The notes under the pieces were generated by a model. That model had not been told where the DNA came from, made no database searches, and saw nothing but the letters and a program-made list of their open reading frames with translations. From NCBI GenBank assembly GCA_040391605.1, contig JBEBXK010000010.1:43443-107442 (forward strand): DNA of 64,000 bases. The letters are read 5' to 3'. Source of the DNA: Vulgatibacter incomptus_A. Its GTDB lineage: Bacteria; Myxococcota; Myxococcia; Myxococcales; Vulgatibacteraceae. Of the stretch, positions 16,468 to 25,311 are shown piece after piece. The position numbers and the translations under genes were made by a program. Position 1 is the stretch's first letter; each line of letters starts with the position of its first letter.

Positions 16468-17358
16468 CTATGCCGGGAGGAGGTCGGGAGTGGGCGGCGC
16501 CTCGAGGCGCAGCGGGAGACCGGTGGAGGGATGAAGCAGCTCGATCCTCCAGGCGTGGAGGCGATAGCCCTCGTCGCCCGGGATGGCGCGGGGATCTGCG
16601 TGGCCGCCGGTCAGGTAGAGGGGATCTCCCAGCAGCGGATGTCCCGCTGCCGCGAGGTGGATGCGGATCTGATGGGGGCGGCCGGTCTCGATCACGACAT
16701 CCAGGAGGCAGCTACCGGTCCTGCGCTCCACCAGCCACGCCTCGCTGCGGGCCGCCTTGCCGCCTGGGCTCGCGGCGTGGATCGATCCCAGGAGCGGATG
16801 CGCGACCGGCCCGATGGGCGTCTCCATCACCAGGTGATCCCAGGAGGGATCCCCCGAGGCGATCGTCCGATAGAGCTTGTGGATCCGCCTCTCTCGAAAG
16901 TCGCGGGAGAGGGCGGTCCGCGCCTCGCTCGTTCGGGCGAAGACGACGAGCCCCGAGGTCCCGCGGCCCAGGCGATGCAGCGGCGTCGCGTCGGCGAAGC
17001 GCCGCTGAACCAAGGAGGAGAGGGTGTTCTGGTAGAAGCCGCCGGCGGGCATGGTCGGCAGCCCCGACGGCTTGGCCACCGCCAGCAGCGACTCGTCCTC
17101 GTGGAGGATATCGTACGAGAGGGGGACCGCGGGCTCGATCCAGGGGGGCCGATGCCAGACGAGGAGCTGACCTGCGGCGAGCGCTTCGTCGGGCGCGGCG
17201 ATCCGGCCCTGCAGTTCGACCTCGCCAACCTCGATCCGTCGCCGCCAGGTCTCGCGATCCGAGTGGCGATGACCCGCGGTCAGCCAGTCGAGGACGGAGC
17301 AGCCCACGGCGCGCCCGCCGACCACCTCTCGATAGCTGAAACCCTGATTCGGCTCCAT
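16468..17358 (-). CDS. RluA-family pseudouridine synthase with HRLG in place of HRLD
   Basis: The 296-residue protein has the RluA-family core: SYDILHEDESLLAVAKPSGL, then PLHRLGRGTSGLVVFARTS, RRIHKLYRTIASG, and the C-terminal VIETGRPHQIRIHLA, GHPLLGDPLY. In most members the second motif reads HRLD, and its Asp is the catalytic nucleophile; here the codon is GGC (Gly), giving HRLGRGTSG. Some plant organellar members are, to my recollection, also of the HRLGRGTSG type. An N-terminal S4-like portion (TWRRRIEVGEVELQGRIAAP) is present. It may be an alternative-chemistry synthase or an RNA-binding protein. The ATG is 9 bp beyond the end of the ablB-like gene on the same strand. Confidence 0.85.
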   Translation of the reverse strand: MEPNQGFSYREVVGGRAVGCSVLDWLTAGHRHSDRETWRRRIEVGEVELQGRIAAPDEALAAGQLLVWHRPPWIEPAVPLSYDILHEDESLLAVAKPSGLPTMPAGGFYQNTLSSLVQRRFADATPLHRLGRGTSGLVVFARTSEARTALSRDFRERRIHKLYRTIASGDPSWDHLVMETPIGPVAHPLLGSIHAASPGGKAARSEAWLVERRTGSCLLDVVIETGRPHQIRIHLAAAGHPLLGDPLYLTGGHADPRAIPGDEGYRLHAWRIELLHPSTGLPLRLEAPPTPDLLPA

Positions 17359-17367
17359 GGTGCGGCT

Positions 17368-18453
17368 CTACTGCCTTTGGGCATGGGCGACAAGGACCGG
17401 CTTCTTCTCCGAACCGGCCTTCGGCTGGCTCTTGCGGACGCGCAGGCTCTTCACCCAGAGGTTCATGTCTTCGAAGTCACCGAAGATGTCGCAGTTGTTT
17501 ACCATCCGCCCGTTGAACTCATAGCCCAGGGAGTGGAAGGCGGCGTTCATGCCGTAGCTGGGCGCGCGTGCCATGGTGTATGCGCATTGATAGCCGTTCC
17601 GGCGGAGATCGTCCTCGAGCGCATGGAGGAGGACGCTGATCAGTCCCTTGCCGCGTTCGTCGGGGTGGGTGGCGCAGTCGGTGAGCTCCGCCGAGAGGTT
17701 GGCGGCGTGAAGCTCGGCTGACGCAGCCGCCACCACCTGGCCGCGGCGGTTGCGGATCACGCGGAAGATGGCGTCGCGGTGGAGCACGGAGACCAGGTAT
17801 TCGCGGTAGGTGAGTGGGGACGGGTAGGTCTTGAAGACCCGTCGGTAGAGGGCGAGCATCCCGTCGATGTCGTCCTCACGAGCGAAGTCGAGGGTGTAGC
17901 CGGGCTGGAGGGCAGGGGCCTCTTCCCGCTTGTCCCGCTGCATGATCTGCTCGATGAGCTCGATCTCCTTGATCAGCCCACGCGATTGGATCCGTCGCTG
18001 GCTCTTGAACTTGGAAACCATGTACGCAGTCTTGCCACGATTTACATATTTCAGGAGCCCCTCGAGGACGTATCCATGCCGAAGAAACTGCTCCCAATCA
18101 TCCTTGCGGGCCTGGACGGTGATCTTGTCGAATTTGTTGGCGGCGGCCAGGAACTCGAGCTTCTCGATCATCGGCCGGTAGTCGGTGGCGCGGTACTCGA
18201 GGATCTTCAGGCGGCGGTTGTAATGGTCGAGAAAGACGCGGAGCTTGTAGTCCGCCGTCTTGATCTGGTGGGCCAGCCCGTAGACGATGCCCAGCACGTC
18301 GGTCGTCTCACCCTTGTCGAGGACGAGCTGCACGTTTCCGAGCTGTCGGTTCTGGCGGATCGGCTTCGGGAGCGCCTCGTCGCGAAGCGTCGGACGTGGC
18401 CTGGTTGCGGGATCGGCTGCCAGTTCGGCGGCCGCCGCGGGAGCGTTGCTCAT
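17368..18453 (-). CDS. ablB: AblB-like beta-lysine N-acetyltransferase (GNAT)
   Basis: The 361-residue protein has an N-terminal region (DYRPMIEKLEFLAAANKFDK, WEQFLRHGYVLEGLLKYVNR) and a C-terminal GNAT domain (LTDCATHPDERGKGLISVLL with the acetyl-CoA loop) ending in the AblB-like FNGRMVNNCDIFGDFEDMN. AblB acetylates beta-lysine to the osmolyte N-epsilon-acetyl-beta-lysine. Its usual partner, lysine 2,3-aminomutase AblA, is not in this window. An extra Ala/Pro-rich N-terminus of about 35 residues makes it longer than typical AblB. The ATG has GGAGGA 6 bp upstream. Substrate assignment follows the family and is not proven. Confidence 0.78.
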   Translation of the reverse strand: MSNAPAAAAELAADPATRPRPTLRDEALPKPIRQNRQLGNVQLVLDKGETTDVLGIVYGLAHQIKTADYKLRVFLDHYNRRLKILEYRATDYRPMIEKLEFLAAANKFDKITVQARKDDWEQFLRHGYVLEGLLKYVNRGKTAYMVSKFKSQRRIQSRGLIKEIELIEQIMQRDKREEAPALQPGYTLDFAREDDIDGMLALYRRVFKTYPSPLTYREYLVSVLHRDAIFRVIRNRRGQVVAAASAELHAANLSAELTDCATHPDERGKGLISVLLHALEDDLRRNGYQCAYTMARAPSYGMNAAFHSLGYEFNGRMVNNCDIFGDFEDMNLWVKSLRVRKSQPKAGSEKKPVLVAHAQRQ

Positions 18454-18745
18454 GGGATTCCTCCATGCGGTGACGCCGTCCGGACGCGACCTCGAAGGGC
18501 CACGCGCCAGGGACGCGCATCCGCGGACTCACGTTTGGGCAGGGCCCGCCTGGGCACGCCATGCCGTGATCCGACCCCCAAGTCTGATCGGCTAGGGGCC
18601 GACGCCGTCAGGACCCGCTCCACGACCGAACGAGCGATCCAAAACCTGGGCCACGAAGACGACGGGGCGAGACCCTATCGCGAGCGACCCCTCGATTCAA
18701 CCCATGTGCCGATATTTCTTTGCGTTTTGCTCGCCAGACGGGCGA

Positions 18746-21280
18746 TCACGGCGCTCCGACCAGGGTCTTGTAGACGCCGCGCAATTCCGTTCCCGCATAG
18801 ACGACGTCCGGCCGCTCGGAGTCGACCGCCAGGTAGTCGACGTCCAGATGGCCGAGACCGTCGACGATGCGCGTCCACTCGCCACCGCGATCGTGGGAGA
18901 CGAAGACGCCGTTTCGGGTTCCGGCGTAGAGGAGGCCGGAGGTCACCGCGGCCAGGCTCTGGACCGTCTCCCCCCGCAGACCGGCAGAGACCCAGCCCGA
19001 GAAGTCACGCCAGAAGACGCCGTCCTCCGTTCCGCAAAAGATGATGCCATCGGCGATCGAGAGGGATCGGACCCTTCGTCCATCGCCTTCCGGGAGGCCC
19101 GCAACGTCCTTGGTCCAGGGCGATCCTCCCACCTTGGCGAAGACGCCGAGCCAATTTCCCACCATGTAGGAGTCGGCGCCGGTGCGGAGCAAGGCGCGCT
19201 GCTCCAGCTGCGGGAGGTCTTCATCAAACTTCGCCCACGTCGCGCCTCCATCCGTCGATCGGATCACGCCGGTGCGGTTTGCCACCGCGATGATCATGTC
19301 GGGGTCGAAGGGATCCGTGACGAGGCGGGAGAAGGCCGACGGGTAGTAGCCACGCGAGGCCCAGGTGTTGCCGCCATCGTCGCTCCTGTAGACCGCGCCT
19401 CGCGCTCCGGCATAGACCGTTCGGTGCGCATCCCCTGCGAAGGCGAAGCCCTCAATCGACGGGAGGGTCTCGATCCGGCGCCAGCTCTCGCCTCCGTCCG
19501 AGCTCTCGTAGGTTCCTTCGCTGAGGCTGGCGAAGACACGATCGGAGTTGCCGGGAGCCAGCGCCAGGGCGGTGGTCCAGCCGGCCCTGAAACCGGCGTT
19601 GCGAAGCTCCCAACTCTCCCCCTCGTCGGTGCTCACCATGTTCCCGGCGGAGCCGGTGGCATAGAGGGAGTCGCCTCCCGAAACCAAGGAGTAGACCTGA
19701 TCGGGCGAGTCGCCCACCTTGGTCCAGGTCGTCCCCCGATCGGTGCTGCGGTAGCCGATCATGTAATCGGCGAGGACATGGAGCACGGAGGGATCCCGGG
19801 GGTCCAGGGCGAATAACGTTTGGCCCTCTTCGATGCCGGCGCCGATGAACTCCCACGTCTCGCCTCCATCCGTGCTCCTGCGAAGGCCGTTGCCGCCGTC
19901 CCAGGCTTCGGCCTCGAGCCCCGACCGCAGGGCGGCGACCACCCCGCTGGCGGCGTAGAGGACGCGCGAGTCGGTGGGGTCTACGGCAAAACCCACCAGA
20001 TGATGGTGTTTGGCGCCGATGAGCTCCCAACTCGAGCCACGATCCCGACTCCGCCATAGACCGGTCCCCAGGCCCCAATCACCGGAGTAGGCATATAGGA
20101 CGGAGGGGTCGTTGGGATCGAGTGAGAGGCCCGATGCAGGGATTTCGCCGATGGGTTCCCAACTCTCGGCGCCATCGTCACTGCCGTAGAGGTAGATCGG
20201 CTCATTCGGATCCCACTCGGCGATTGCACCGACGGCGAGGACGCGCCGCGGGTCGGACGGGTCGATCGCCAGCGAAAAGTAGTAGTGATCAGCAGGCAAT
20301 CCCGATGCGGCGGAGACCCAGGTCTCGCCACCATCCACGCTCTTCACAAGGGGCGCGCTCACGGAGGCCACGTAGACGGTGAATGCGTCCGTCGGATCCA
20401 CGGCCCATCCTGTCGTACCGCCGCCCAGATCGTCTCCGATGGAGCGCCAGCTTCGCGCGCCGTCGTCGCTCCGGAAGAGCCCGCCCCACGACTGTGAGTA
20501 GATCATGGAGGGATCGCTGGGTGCCACGGCGATACGGCTGCCAACGCCGCCATCCGGGCCGATCCCGAACCATGTGGAGGCGTGGAGGTCCAGCGTCCCT
20601 CGCAGCGTGCCAGAGCTCGCCTCCAGGGTAAAGTCGCCGGCACGGTTAACGACCAGATCGGTGAAGGGGGCTACCCCGGCGATCGCGGTCTGGGTGGGCG
20701 TCCCCGCCAGCGTGGCGCCGGCGGGTCCGGCGATCATCTCGAGGGTGATGGCGTCGGTCGCCTCCTCGACCACGTTCTCGGCCACGTCGAGGAGGGCGAC
20801 CCGGAGCGAGAGGGGCCGTCCCGCCGCCGCCCTCGTCTCAGGGTTCAGGAAGCCGAGCTTCACCGGGGGCCCCGGGACGAAGGCCACCTCTACCGTCGCC
20901 TCGAGGGGCAAGACGGCCTCGCCCACCAGGGCGGAGGCGGAGACGACCTTCGACTCCGCCTTGGTGGAGGAGAGGGTGGCGCGCAGCTTGCCGGCCTCGT
21001 CCGTCTCCTCGTCCGCCGCGATCGAGTTCGACGTACCCGAGGCGGCGAGTTTCACCCGGATGCCGGCGGCAGGGGTGCCGGCTCGAAAGAGCGAGAGGGT
21101 GAGGGTGGCGACGTCGGCGCCGTCGGCGACGACGCCGTCCGCGCGATCGACCTCGAGCTTCGTCGTGAAGCCAGCACTCACTGGAGGTGTGGGGTCCGAT
21201 GGAGGCGCGGGGTGGGAGCTCTTGCCGCAGCCACCCAGGATTGCCACCGTGGCAACGGTGTACCAGACGGTCGATCGCAT
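18746..21280 (-). CDS. large lipoprotein with Ig-like domain and Asp-box (BNR/sialidase-type) propeller repeats
   Basis: Starting at ATG 21280 (GGAAG upstream), the 844-residue product has a lipoprotein signal with lipobox LGGC (VATVAILGGCGKSS). Then come a Pro/Ser linker, one or two invasin-like Ig domains (about residues 35-230: GVVADGADVATLTLSLFRAG, AAGRPLSLRVALLDVAENVV) and a long beta-propeller region. The propeller carries at least ten Asp boxes of the SxDxGxxW type: SDDGARSW, SVDGGETW, SDDGAESW, SRDRGSSW, STDGGETW, STDRGTTW, STDEGESW, SSDGGESW, SDDGGNTW, STDGGATW. Asp boxes occur in sialidases and VPS10-like proteins, but no sialidase catalytic Arg triad or YRIP is evident. It is probably a surface lipoprotein for binding or adhesion. 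Confidence 0.85.
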   Translation of the reverse strand: MRSTVWYTVATVAILGGCGKSSHPAPPSDPTPPVSAGFTTKLEVDRADGVVADGADVATLTLSLFRAGTPAAGIRVKLAASGTSNSIAADEETDEAGKLRATLSSTKAESKVVSASALVGEAVLPLEATVEVAFVPGPPVKLGFLNPETRAAAGRPLSLRVALLDVAENVVEEATDAITLEMIAGPAGATLAGTPTQTAIAGVAPFTDLVVNRAGDFTLEASSGTLRGTLDLHASTWFGIGPDGGVGSRIAVAPSDPSMIYSQSWGGLFRSDDGARSWRSIGDDLGGGTTGWAVDPTDAFTVYVASVSAPLVKSVDGGETWVSAASGLPADHYYFSLAIDPSDPRRVLAVGAIAEWDPNEPIYLYGSDDGAESWEPIGEIPASGLSLDPNDPSVLYAYSGDWGLGTGLWRSRDRGSSWELIGAKHHHLVGFAVDPTDSRVLYAASGVVAALRSGLEAEAWDGGNGLRRSTDGGETWEFIGAGIEEGQTLFALDPRDPSVLHVLADYMIGYRSTDRGTTWTKVGDSPDQVYSLVSGGDSLYATGSAGNMVSTDEGESWELRNAGFRAGWTTALALAPGNSDRVFASLSEGTYESSDGGESWRRIETLPSIEGFAFAGDAHRTVYAGARGAVYRSDDGGNTWASRGYYPSAFSRLVTDPFDPDMIIAVANRTGVIRSTDGGATWAKFDEDLPQLEQRALLRTGADSYMVGNWLGVFAKVGGSPWTKDVAGLPEGDGRRVRSLSIADGIIFCGTEDGVFWRDFSGWVSAGLRGETVQSLAAVTSGLLYAGTRNGVFVSHDRGGEWTRIVDGLGHLDVDYLAVDSERPDVVYAGTELRGVYKTLVGAP

Positions 21281-22067
21281 GCGGCTTCCATTCCCGCGTC
21301 CTCGCGAACCGACCCGATGCGCGATGGTCCAAAGTGACTTCGAAATCGACCCACGAGACGCCAGCAGCGCCGTGCGCGCACGGCTCACAGACACGAATCC
21401 AACTCTGCTCATGATCTACCCCCGACGGCTTCCACCAGCCGTCGCCAATGTCGCCGCACCGAATCCCATTCGAACGGACGACCGCAACGACGGCTACATC
21501 GCAGAGATCCAACTTCGATAGCAACTTTTCGCCAGCCATCGCCGTGACATGCGGAGTGGATTCCAGGTCAGCCAAATGTAGTCAAGCGGTAGGGCTGATG
21601 TGGATCCCGCGGGCGGCTCGGAGCAACGATGGCCCGAAGGCCAAAGGCCAAGCGATCTATGGCCTGTACGACGCCCAGCTCAAAGCTGAGAAGGCAGTTT
21701 GAAGTGACCCGGCGATCCCAGGCGCCTCCCCTTGGGCCGATTCCATGGTTCGTCTAAGGTGCGTTATGTAACCTAGCATGGAGGGTTGCGGAGAGGCGTA
21801 GATCGTGGAGTTCGCGACAGTCGCTCGAGCTGCCGCCTCATGCGCACGGATCGTTTCGGCCCCGTTTGGTTGACGGATTCTCTACTATCGGCACGTCTCG
21901 TTTCTGCCGGCCGCACCAACCCTTCCAAGGCAACCGAGCCGCTCGCTTCGTAGTTGAACGCTGACAAACCGAAGGTGCAGCGCCCTAGACCACGTGTACC
22001 TCGGTCCAAGGAGAGGATCGGGGCAGATCGAGCCGGGGTCGTCGCCCTCTCCCGGTAGGAGTCCAAG
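21281..22067. other. 787-bp region without a convincing gene
   Basis: This stretch separates the Asp-box lipoprotein (-) from the first CxxCH protein (+) and marks the edge of the accessory-looking segment. It contains short open frames in several phases, such as a plus-strand frame ending near 21702 with AIYGLYDAQLKAEKAV, but none has a good ribosome-binding site or a recognisable family. TTGACG at 21870-21875 has a TACTAT 7 bp later, too close for a promoter pair. It may contain decayed coding sequence. Confidence 0.4.
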
Positions 22068-23579
22068 ATGAGCCTTCCATCCTTCACGCGCTTCATGTCC
22101 GGTGTTCTTGTGTTGGTGCTCTTCACCTCTGCGAGAGCCGATCCGCTGCCAGCGACGGGGAACATCGCGGTGCAGCCGTCGCTGATCGTCACGGATCCGG
22201 ACCTGCTGACGGCGTTCTCGCTCGAACGAGTGCTCACCCAGATCGCGGGCCAGAGCGGCGATCCGGCGGCGACTGCCCTGAGGATCTTCGAGGCGATGTT
22301 CGACACACAGAACATGGCCGCGGACGGCAAGGACTACCCGTTCCACTGCGATGACGAGGTCACGGCCGACGGCAGGTGGGGACTCAACGGATTTCCCTGG
22401 CAGTGCCCCAGGAACGAGGGCAGCGAAGCCACGATCAATCCGTTCAAGCAGGGGCCGCGCTATTTTCCTGCGGCGCTCGTGAACCGTTTCGACCTCGCTC
22501 CGAAGGACGGTGCGACTTGTGGAGAGTACCGGATCGTCTACGGGACCTGGAGCGAACCCATCTTGATCATCTTCGAGGCGGTGCTCCCGAACCCGTCGCC
22601 GCATCTCGGACTCGAGGGATGCCGCCCGGTGGCACAGTTCTGGGCTGATTTATCGGGCCCTTCGTCCGCCACCTCGCCGACGCTGGAGGACTTCTACTTC
22701 GAAGGACTCCCGGGCTTCCCGCCGGTGGTGCACGTGGATCACTACGGTATGGGATTGAGCTCGTCGCGCGCCCGGCCGAGCGGCCAGGTACGGCTCAACC
22801 AGGTCGCCAGCCGCCCCTGGGCGTTTCGCGAACTAAAGCTCGTTCATGACTGCCGCTGCCTCCCGTGCCAGCTCGTGGTCACGCCGGTCCCCGTGCAGGA
22901 GAACCCGTACGGTGAACTCTTCCGCGGCGATCCGACGGAGCCTTTGGACCCCGTGTTCCGGGCAGCCTTGATCGCGAACGTCCCCTCCCTGGCGATCCAG
23001 GACATCAATCTCTTCCATTGGGGCGCCATCCCGGCATCGCTCGGTGCCCCGGAGAGCGAGGTCGAATTTGGGATCCCCAGCGATTACGTCTCACGGTTCG
23101 ACGACAACCCCCGGAAGGCGGGGAACCTGCGCTCGGAGATCCGGGCGGAGCTGACTCGGATCGGCTCGCCGCTCCAGCCGATCCACATCGTGCGCCGGGC
23201 CCAGGCGCTGTCGTGCGCCGGCTGTCACTTCCTCAGCAACGGCGAGGATATCGGCCTGCCGCATGGCCAGCGCTGGCCCTTCACGGAATTCAATCACGTG
23301 GAGATCCAGCCCACAGGGGGGGCGAGCCTCTCCCACTCGTTGACGGAGGTCTTCCTCCCGTATCGGCTGAAGATCCTCTCCACATTCCTCTCGAACCCTC
23401 CAGCGGTTGGGCTCGCGGCGGCGGGGGCCTCCGACCGGCCGCTGCCGCAGACGCTTTCCCTGCTTTGTCCCCAAGAGGAGGCATCCCCGATGACGAGGAC
23501 CCGCGCCCTCCCCGCGGCGACGATCGAGGCACTGAAGGTTCCCCTCACCGCGCCGATTGGTGGACGCCGAGTTCACTAG
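22068..23579 (+). CDS. secreted CxxCH protein, paralogue A (unknown family)
   Basis: This 503-residue protein has a signal peptide (FMSGVLVLVLFTSARA) and no family I can name. Seen directly: a single haem-type motif SCAGCH near residue 385 inside PIHIVRRAQALSCAGCHFLS; a Cys-rich DCRCLPC; FHCDDE; NRFDLAPKDGATCGEYRIVY; EAVLPNPSPHLGLEGC; HVDHYGM; and a C-terminal APIGGRRVH. All are shared with the paralogue at 25745-27289. The CxxCH could bind covalent haem c, but a distal Met/His ligand cannot be assigned. It is probably periplasmic or extracellular. The ribosome-binding site TAGGAG is 7 bp before the ATG. It converges with the lipoprotein gene at 23689. Confidence 0.85.
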   Translation: MSLPSFTRFMSGVLVLVLFTSARADPLPATGNIAVQPSLIVTDPDLLTAFSLERVLTQIAGQSGDPAATALRIFEAMFDTQNMAADGKDYPFHCDDEVTADGRWGLNGFPWQCPRNEGSEATINPFKQGPRYFPAALVNRFDLAPKDGATCGEYRIVYGTWSEPILIIFEAVLPNPSPHLGLEGCRPVAQFWADLSGPSSATSPTLEDFYFEGLPGFPPVVHVDHYGMGLSSSRARPSGQVRLNQVASRPWAFRELKLVHDCRCLPCQLVVTPVPVQENPYGELFRGDPTEPLDPVFRAALIANVPSLAIQDINLFHWGAIPASLGAPESEVEFGIPSDYVSRFDDNPRKAGNLRSEIRAELTRIGSPLQPIHIVRRAQALSCAGCHFLSNGEDIGLPHGQRWPFTEFNHVEIQPTGGASLSHSLTEVFLPYRLKILSTFLSNPPAVGLAAAGASDRPLPQTLSLLCPQEEASPMTRTRALPAATIEALKVPLTAPIGGRRVH

Positions 23580-23688
23580 AAGAGGCGGTCGCGCTGCCGC
23601 ACCCCAGGCCCTACCAAGCGAACGGCATGGGACCGCCTTCGTCTCGTTTAGGAGGAGTCCAGTCCTCGGATCAAATGGGGGGAAGATC

Positions 23689-24342
23689 CTACGGGCGACC
23701 GCGCTGCCCGCCGAAGGCCAGGCCCATCCCGGCGAACGGCACGGCGGAGACCTCGTCGCGCTCGGAGGCGTCCAGCCCTCGGATGAAGCCGACATGGGGC
23801 CGGAGGCTGAAAAGGCTCGTCAGCCGAAGGTCCAGGCCCGCGGTTCCTTGGAGCAGCCAAGCCGCGTGCTCCCGCTCCGCCGGGTAGATTCTGCTCGGCG
23901 CGGCCATGGCGATCATCGAGATGTCCTGGCTCAGGTTTAGATCGACGAGCAGCACCGCCGATAAGAGCTGCGCCTCCAGGAGAATATCCCAAACGAGAGA
24001 CGGCCCCACCGCGACATCGAGGAAGCTCGTCTCGAGGAGTCTGACGGTCGCGTCCAATGAGAGCGCCGTGGGCGTCGACGCGCCGATTCCGATATCGAGG
24101 CCCGGAGCCGCCCCGTAACGCAATGTATAGCTCGCCCCTGGCAGCAAAATATTTGGCTTCTGCCGCTCACATCCGAGAAGGCTGGTGCACGCCGCATCGG
24201 CGCCGTTCGGTAGGCGAGTGGAGTAGACCATCGTGCCGACCGTGTGTTCGACTTCGCCCTTCGGAACTGTCCGTGCCGGGCGGAACGCGGCGGGAACACA
24301 CGAGGCCAATGCGAGCGAGGCAACTACCAGCAATCGGATCAC
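23689..24342 (-). CDS. small lipoprotein with barrel-like mature part
   Basis: The 217-residue product begins with a lipoprotein signal (IRLLVVASLALASC, lipobox LASC). The mature part consists of short alternating strands, such as SYTLRYGAAPGLDIGIGAS, TSFLDVAVGPSLVWDILLEA, GTAGLDLRLTSLFSLRPHVG and FAGMGLAFGGQRGRP, resembling a small outer-membrane barrel. It follows paralogue A in convergent orientation. A frameshifted remnant of a second copy lies at 25312-25500, just upstream of paralogue B, so this lipoprotein and the CxxCH proteins seem to belong together. Function unknown. Confidence 0.75.
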   Translation of the reverse strand: MIRLLVVASLALASCVPAAFRPARTVPKGEVEHTVGTMVYSTRLPNGADAACTSLLGCERQKPNILLPGASYTLRYGAAPGLDIGIGASTPTALSLDATVRLLETSFLDVAVGPSLVWDILLEAQLLSAVLLVDLNLSQDISMIAMAAPSRIYPAEREHAAWLLQGTAGLDLRLTSLFSLRPHVGFIRGLDASERDEVSAVPFAGMGLAFGGQRGRP

Positions 24343-24539
24343 ACGCCCTCCTCCGTTTTCCGGATACTCGACCGCCTAGCGTACCACGTCGATGTCGACG
24401 CAAGGAGAACGCCGATCGATCCGATCGGTTCGGCAAAGATGGGTCTTCCTACTCTTTGGATCGACTCGACCCGGGAGAACGTTGGTTTCGCTGGTGGACC
24501 CGACTGGCTCTGAGGGAGCCCACCGCCGGGATGCCCCGC

Positions 24540-24866
24540 TCAGATGTGCTGCGCCAGCGAGGCGATCGCGATCCGGCGGAGCTTGAGATATCGATTCCTG
24601 TCGATGGGCCCTGCGCTGAGCCTCGCGAAGAGCGCCTCACCCGCCGGTCCGATCTCGGAGGCCCAGGTCGTGGGCCAATGGTGGCGGAATGCAGCCAGCC
24701 AAGCGAGGAGCGGATCGCGGAGGGGGGGCGCCGGCAGCTCGGCTGCGGCCGCGAGTCGTTCGATCACCTTCCTGACCTCGGTGAGCGTGGCGTTGGGAGG
24801 CGTAGGCGCTGCGCCAGGCGGCCCCCAGGGCAAGCCCATCGACATGAGCGGCTCGAGTTCGTTCAT
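24540..24866 (-). CDS. small protein of unknown function, divergent from nucleotidyltransferase gene
   Basis: The ATG at 24866 gives 108 residues. After a Pro/Gly-rich start the protein is helical: LTEVRKVIERLAAAAELP, DPLLAWLAAFRHHWPTTW, GEALFARLSAGPIDRN, YLKLRRIAIASLAQHI. No family is recognised. Its start is only 19 bp from the start of the divergent nucleotidyltransferase-like gene, so the two share a promoter region and perhaps a function. There is no good ribosome-binding site; TACACT at 24881-24876 could be a -10 giving a leaderless message. Confidence 0.6.
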   Translation of the reverse strand: MNELEPLMSMGLPWGPPGAAPTPPNATLTEVRKVIERLAAAAELPAPPLRDPLLAWLAAFRHHWPTTWASEIGPAGEALFARLSAGPIDRNRYLKLRRIAIASLAQHI

Positions 24867-24885
24867 CGCCGCTATAGTGTACCCC

Positions 24886-25308
24886 ATGCCTGAGCCTCTG
24901 GACCGTCCGGCCATCGAGAGAATCGTTCACGCGGTCGCCGACAACCTCGATGGTGATTGGCTCCTGATCGGGGGCGCTCTCGTCAGCCTCTGGCTCGATT
25001 CGCGGCGGATGACGGCGGACATCGACATCGTCGGGATCTCTGGCGGCCAGGCGGATCGCTTCGCGCTCATGGGGCTCGCGGAAGAGCTCGGTATCCCGAT
25101 CGAGACCATGAACTCAGCGGCAGATTTCTTCGTGCAGAAAGTCCCGGGCTGGAAGGACGAGTGTCGCTCGGCCGTGGATGCAGCGCGCGTCGGCGGCCTG
25201 GGGTTGGATGAAGAGCGGATAGAAGGTTGGGTCAGCAGGCTTCCCGCGACCGACGATCCGGCGCTCGCCGAGAGAAGGTCACGACTCCTGACCCTCCTCG
25301 ACGGCTAA
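24886..25308 (+). CDS. nucleotidyltransferase-fold protein (DUF6036/AbiEii-like)
   Basis: This 140-residue protein contains LLIGGALVSLWLDSRRMTAD followed by IDIVGI, that is the GG...LW...T.DID pattern of polymerase-beta-type nucleotidyltransferases, including antitoxin/toxin MNT and AbiEii relatives. The DxD is present. The rest (MGLAEELGIPIETMNSAADF, RVGGLGLDEERIEGWVSRLP) resembles small stand-alone members. The ATG lacks a Shine-Dalgarno; TATAGT at 24873-24878 placed about 8 bp upstream could be a -10 for leaderless transcription. It sits between the two CxxCH paralogues and beside the lipoprotein remnant. Whether it is a toxin, an RNA modifier or inactive is open. Confidence 0.7.
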   Translation: MPEPLDRPAIERIVHAVADNLDGDWLLIGGALVSLWLDSRRMTADIDIVGISGGQADRFALMGLAEELGIPIETMNSAADFFVQKVPGWKDECRSAVDAARVGGLGLDEERIEGWVSRLPATDDPALAERRSRLLTLLDG

Positions 25309-25311
25309 TGA

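Noticed and set aside
21448..21702. 84-codon plus-strand frame ending AIYGLYDAQLKAEKAV
   Set aside because: It has no ribosome-binding site or recognisable domain, and it begins within the upstream region of the divergent lipoprotein.
24540..25308. Toxin-antitoxin operon
   Set aside because: The genes are divergent and the partner lacks any HEPN or antitoxin motif; kept only as a low-interest observation.
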